This document shows positions 41,314 through 42,304 of a stretch of 42,304 nt of DNA, one piece after another. The notes beneath the pieces are model-generated. The model saw nothing but the letters and a program-made list of their open reading frames with translations. It had not been told where the DNA came from and searched no databases. The first letter of the stretch is position 1. Each line of letters starts with the position of its first letter. Location of the stretch: the NCBI GenBank assembly GCA_020629955.1, contig JAHDCI010000025.1, positions 1 to 42,304 of the forward strand, in the 5' to 3' direction. Made by a program: the position numbers and the translations under genes. Source of the stretch: Myxococcota bacterium (GTDB lineage Bacteria > Myxococcota_A > Polyangia > Polyangiales > Houyiibacteriaceae).

Positions 41314-42304
41314 ATGAACGAACAAGCCAAAGCACTGAAGGCCAAGATCGAAAGCAAAGACGCTCTCGTTGGCATTGTCGGCATGGGATATGTCGGTCTT
41401 CCCCTCGCTCTCGCGTTCGCGGAAAAGGGCGTCCGGGTCCTCGGTTTCGACGTCGACGAGAAGAAGGCGATCGCGATCAACGCCGGTGAAGAATACATCG
41501 CTCATATTGGCAAGGGCCGAGTCAAAGCAGCGGTCGACGCTGGAAAACTCGAGGCAACGCATGAGCTCTCCCGCCTGAACGAGCCGGATGCGATTCTCAT
41601 CGCCGTCCCCACGCCGCTCACGAAGCACCGCGACCCGGATATGCGCTATGTCGAGTCCACGGCGCACGCCATCGGGCCACGACTGCGTAAGGGGCAGCTG
41701 GTTGTCCTCGAGTCCACGACCTACCCAGGCACGACCGACGAGCTGCTGAAGGGCATCCTGGAAGAACGTTCGAACTTGAAGGCATCCGAAGATTTCTTCC
41801 TCGCCTACTCGCCAGAACGCGAGGACCCGGGCAACAAGAACTTCGGTACCAGCACCATCCCGAAGGTGGTCGGCGGCATCGACGAAGCGAGCGGAGATCT
41901 CGCCGTCGCGCTCTACGACCTGGTGATCAACAAAACGGTCCGCGTATCCCACTCACGCGCCGCCGAAGCATCAAAGCTCACTGAAAACATCTTCCGTGCG
42001 ATCAACATCGCGCTCGTGAACGAACTTAAGATTGTCTACGACCGCATGGGCATTGACGTCTGGGAAGTTCTTGATGCCGCGGAAACAAAGCCCTTCGGCT
42101 TTATGCGCTTCAATCCCGGCCCCGGCTGGGGCGGCCACTGCATCCCGCTCGATCCCTTCTATCTCTCGTGGAAGGCACGCGAAAGCGGCGCGGCACCACG
42201 CTTCATTGAACTCGCAGGCGAAGTGAACGTCTTCATGCCGGAGTACGTGGTGAGCAAGCTCCAGAACTCGCTGAATGTGCGCGGCAAAGCGGTGCATGGC
42301 GCCA
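41314..42304 (+). CDS. nucleotide-sugar dehydrogenase, WbpA-like (UDP-N-acetylhexosamine dehydrogenase), cut by window end
   Basis: Open to the right edge: 330 codons are visible with no stop; full family members are ~420-440 aa. It belongs to the UDP-glucose/GDP-mannose dehydrogenase family. The Rossmann motif GMGYVGLPLA lies at 23-32. Further motifs are VPTPL (98-102), ESTTYPGT (133-140), SPEREDPGN (166-174) and NPGPGWGGHCIPLDPFYLSW (267-286), with catalytic C276. The GGHCIPLDPFYLSW form is typical of UDP-N-acetylglucosamine or -mannosamine 6-dehydrogenases (WbpA, WecC). The ATG at 41314 is one base after the ugd stop, and its GAGGA binding site lies in the last ugd codons. It probably continues a surface-polysaccharide gene cluster. 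Confidence 0.93.
   Translation, partial: MNEQAKALKAKIESKDALVGIVGMGYVGLPLALAFAEKGVRVLGFDVDEKKAIAINAGEEYIAHIGKGRVKAAVDAGKLEATHELSRLNEPDAILIAVPTPLTKHRDPDMRYVESTAHAIGPRLRKGQLVVLESTTYPGTTDELLKGILEERSNLKASEDFFLAYSPEREDPGNKNFGTSTIPKVVGGIDEASGDLAVALYDLVINKTVRVSHSRAAEASKLTENIFRAINIALVNELKIVYDRMGIDVWEVLDAAETKPFGFMRFNPGPGWGGHCIPLDPFYLSWKARESGAAPRFIELAGEVNVFMPEYVVSKLQNSLNVRGKAVHGA

Noticed and set aside
1-42304. tRNA, rRNA, CRISPR arrays, insertion sequences, attachment sites
   Set aside because: Gaps between genes were read for tRNA-like 3' ends, evenly spaced repeats and transposase-like proteins; none was recognised. A tRNAscan or Infernal run would be needed to exclude small RNAs.

Overview
The window looks like chromosome from a moderately GC-rich Gram-negative bacterium, most plausibly a myxobacterium-like lineage (Myxococcota, formerly Deltaproteobacteria). 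This is inference from gene content: a giant TPR protein, an Asp/Ala-rich lipoprotein with a Cys-rich end, a hybrid kinase paired with a FIST protein, an imuA-imuB-dnaE2 cassette, and LexA-like sites that partly match the motif I recall for Myxococcus. No rRNA, tRNA, CRISPR array, insertion sequence or prophage was recognised.

Layout. 1-3,900: comF, a soluble hybrid histidine kinase and a FIST sensor protein, all on the minus strand. 4,160-5,326: an RtcB RNA ligase on the plus strand, closed by a strong two-way terminator. 5,396-19,660: a long minus-strand run, read in the order giant TPR protein (3,730 aa), class IV aminotransferase, Cys-rich lipoprotein, trmD, a second SPOUT RNA methyltransferase, rplS. 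Several junctions overlap, so much of it may be co-transcribed. 19,959-22,051: a membrane protein, a helical-repeat protein and a 53-aa tail-anchored protein, all minus strand.

22,113-27,637: the error-prone repair cassette imuA-imuB-dnaE2 on the plus strand. Two similar 16-bp CTG-N10-CAG sites precede it, one filling the spacer of a candidate promoter. The 53-aa protein is divergent from this control region and its ribosome binding site lies in a short inverted repeat. It is the best candidate here for an undescribed SOS-linked small membrane protein. 27,802-29,892: a two-helix membrane protein, a LysR regulator and a divergent tandem SnoaL-like protein.

29,967-38,512: a 1,277-aa SUKH/HEAT-like/WGR-like protein, a large lipoprotein and the Lon protease, all minus strand. 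38,888-39,802: a single-pass protein with a PA14 domain. 40,002-42,304 (right edge): UDP-glucose 6-dehydrogenase followed by a second nucleotide-sugar dehydrogenase, cut by the window end, probably the start of a surface-polysaccharide locus.
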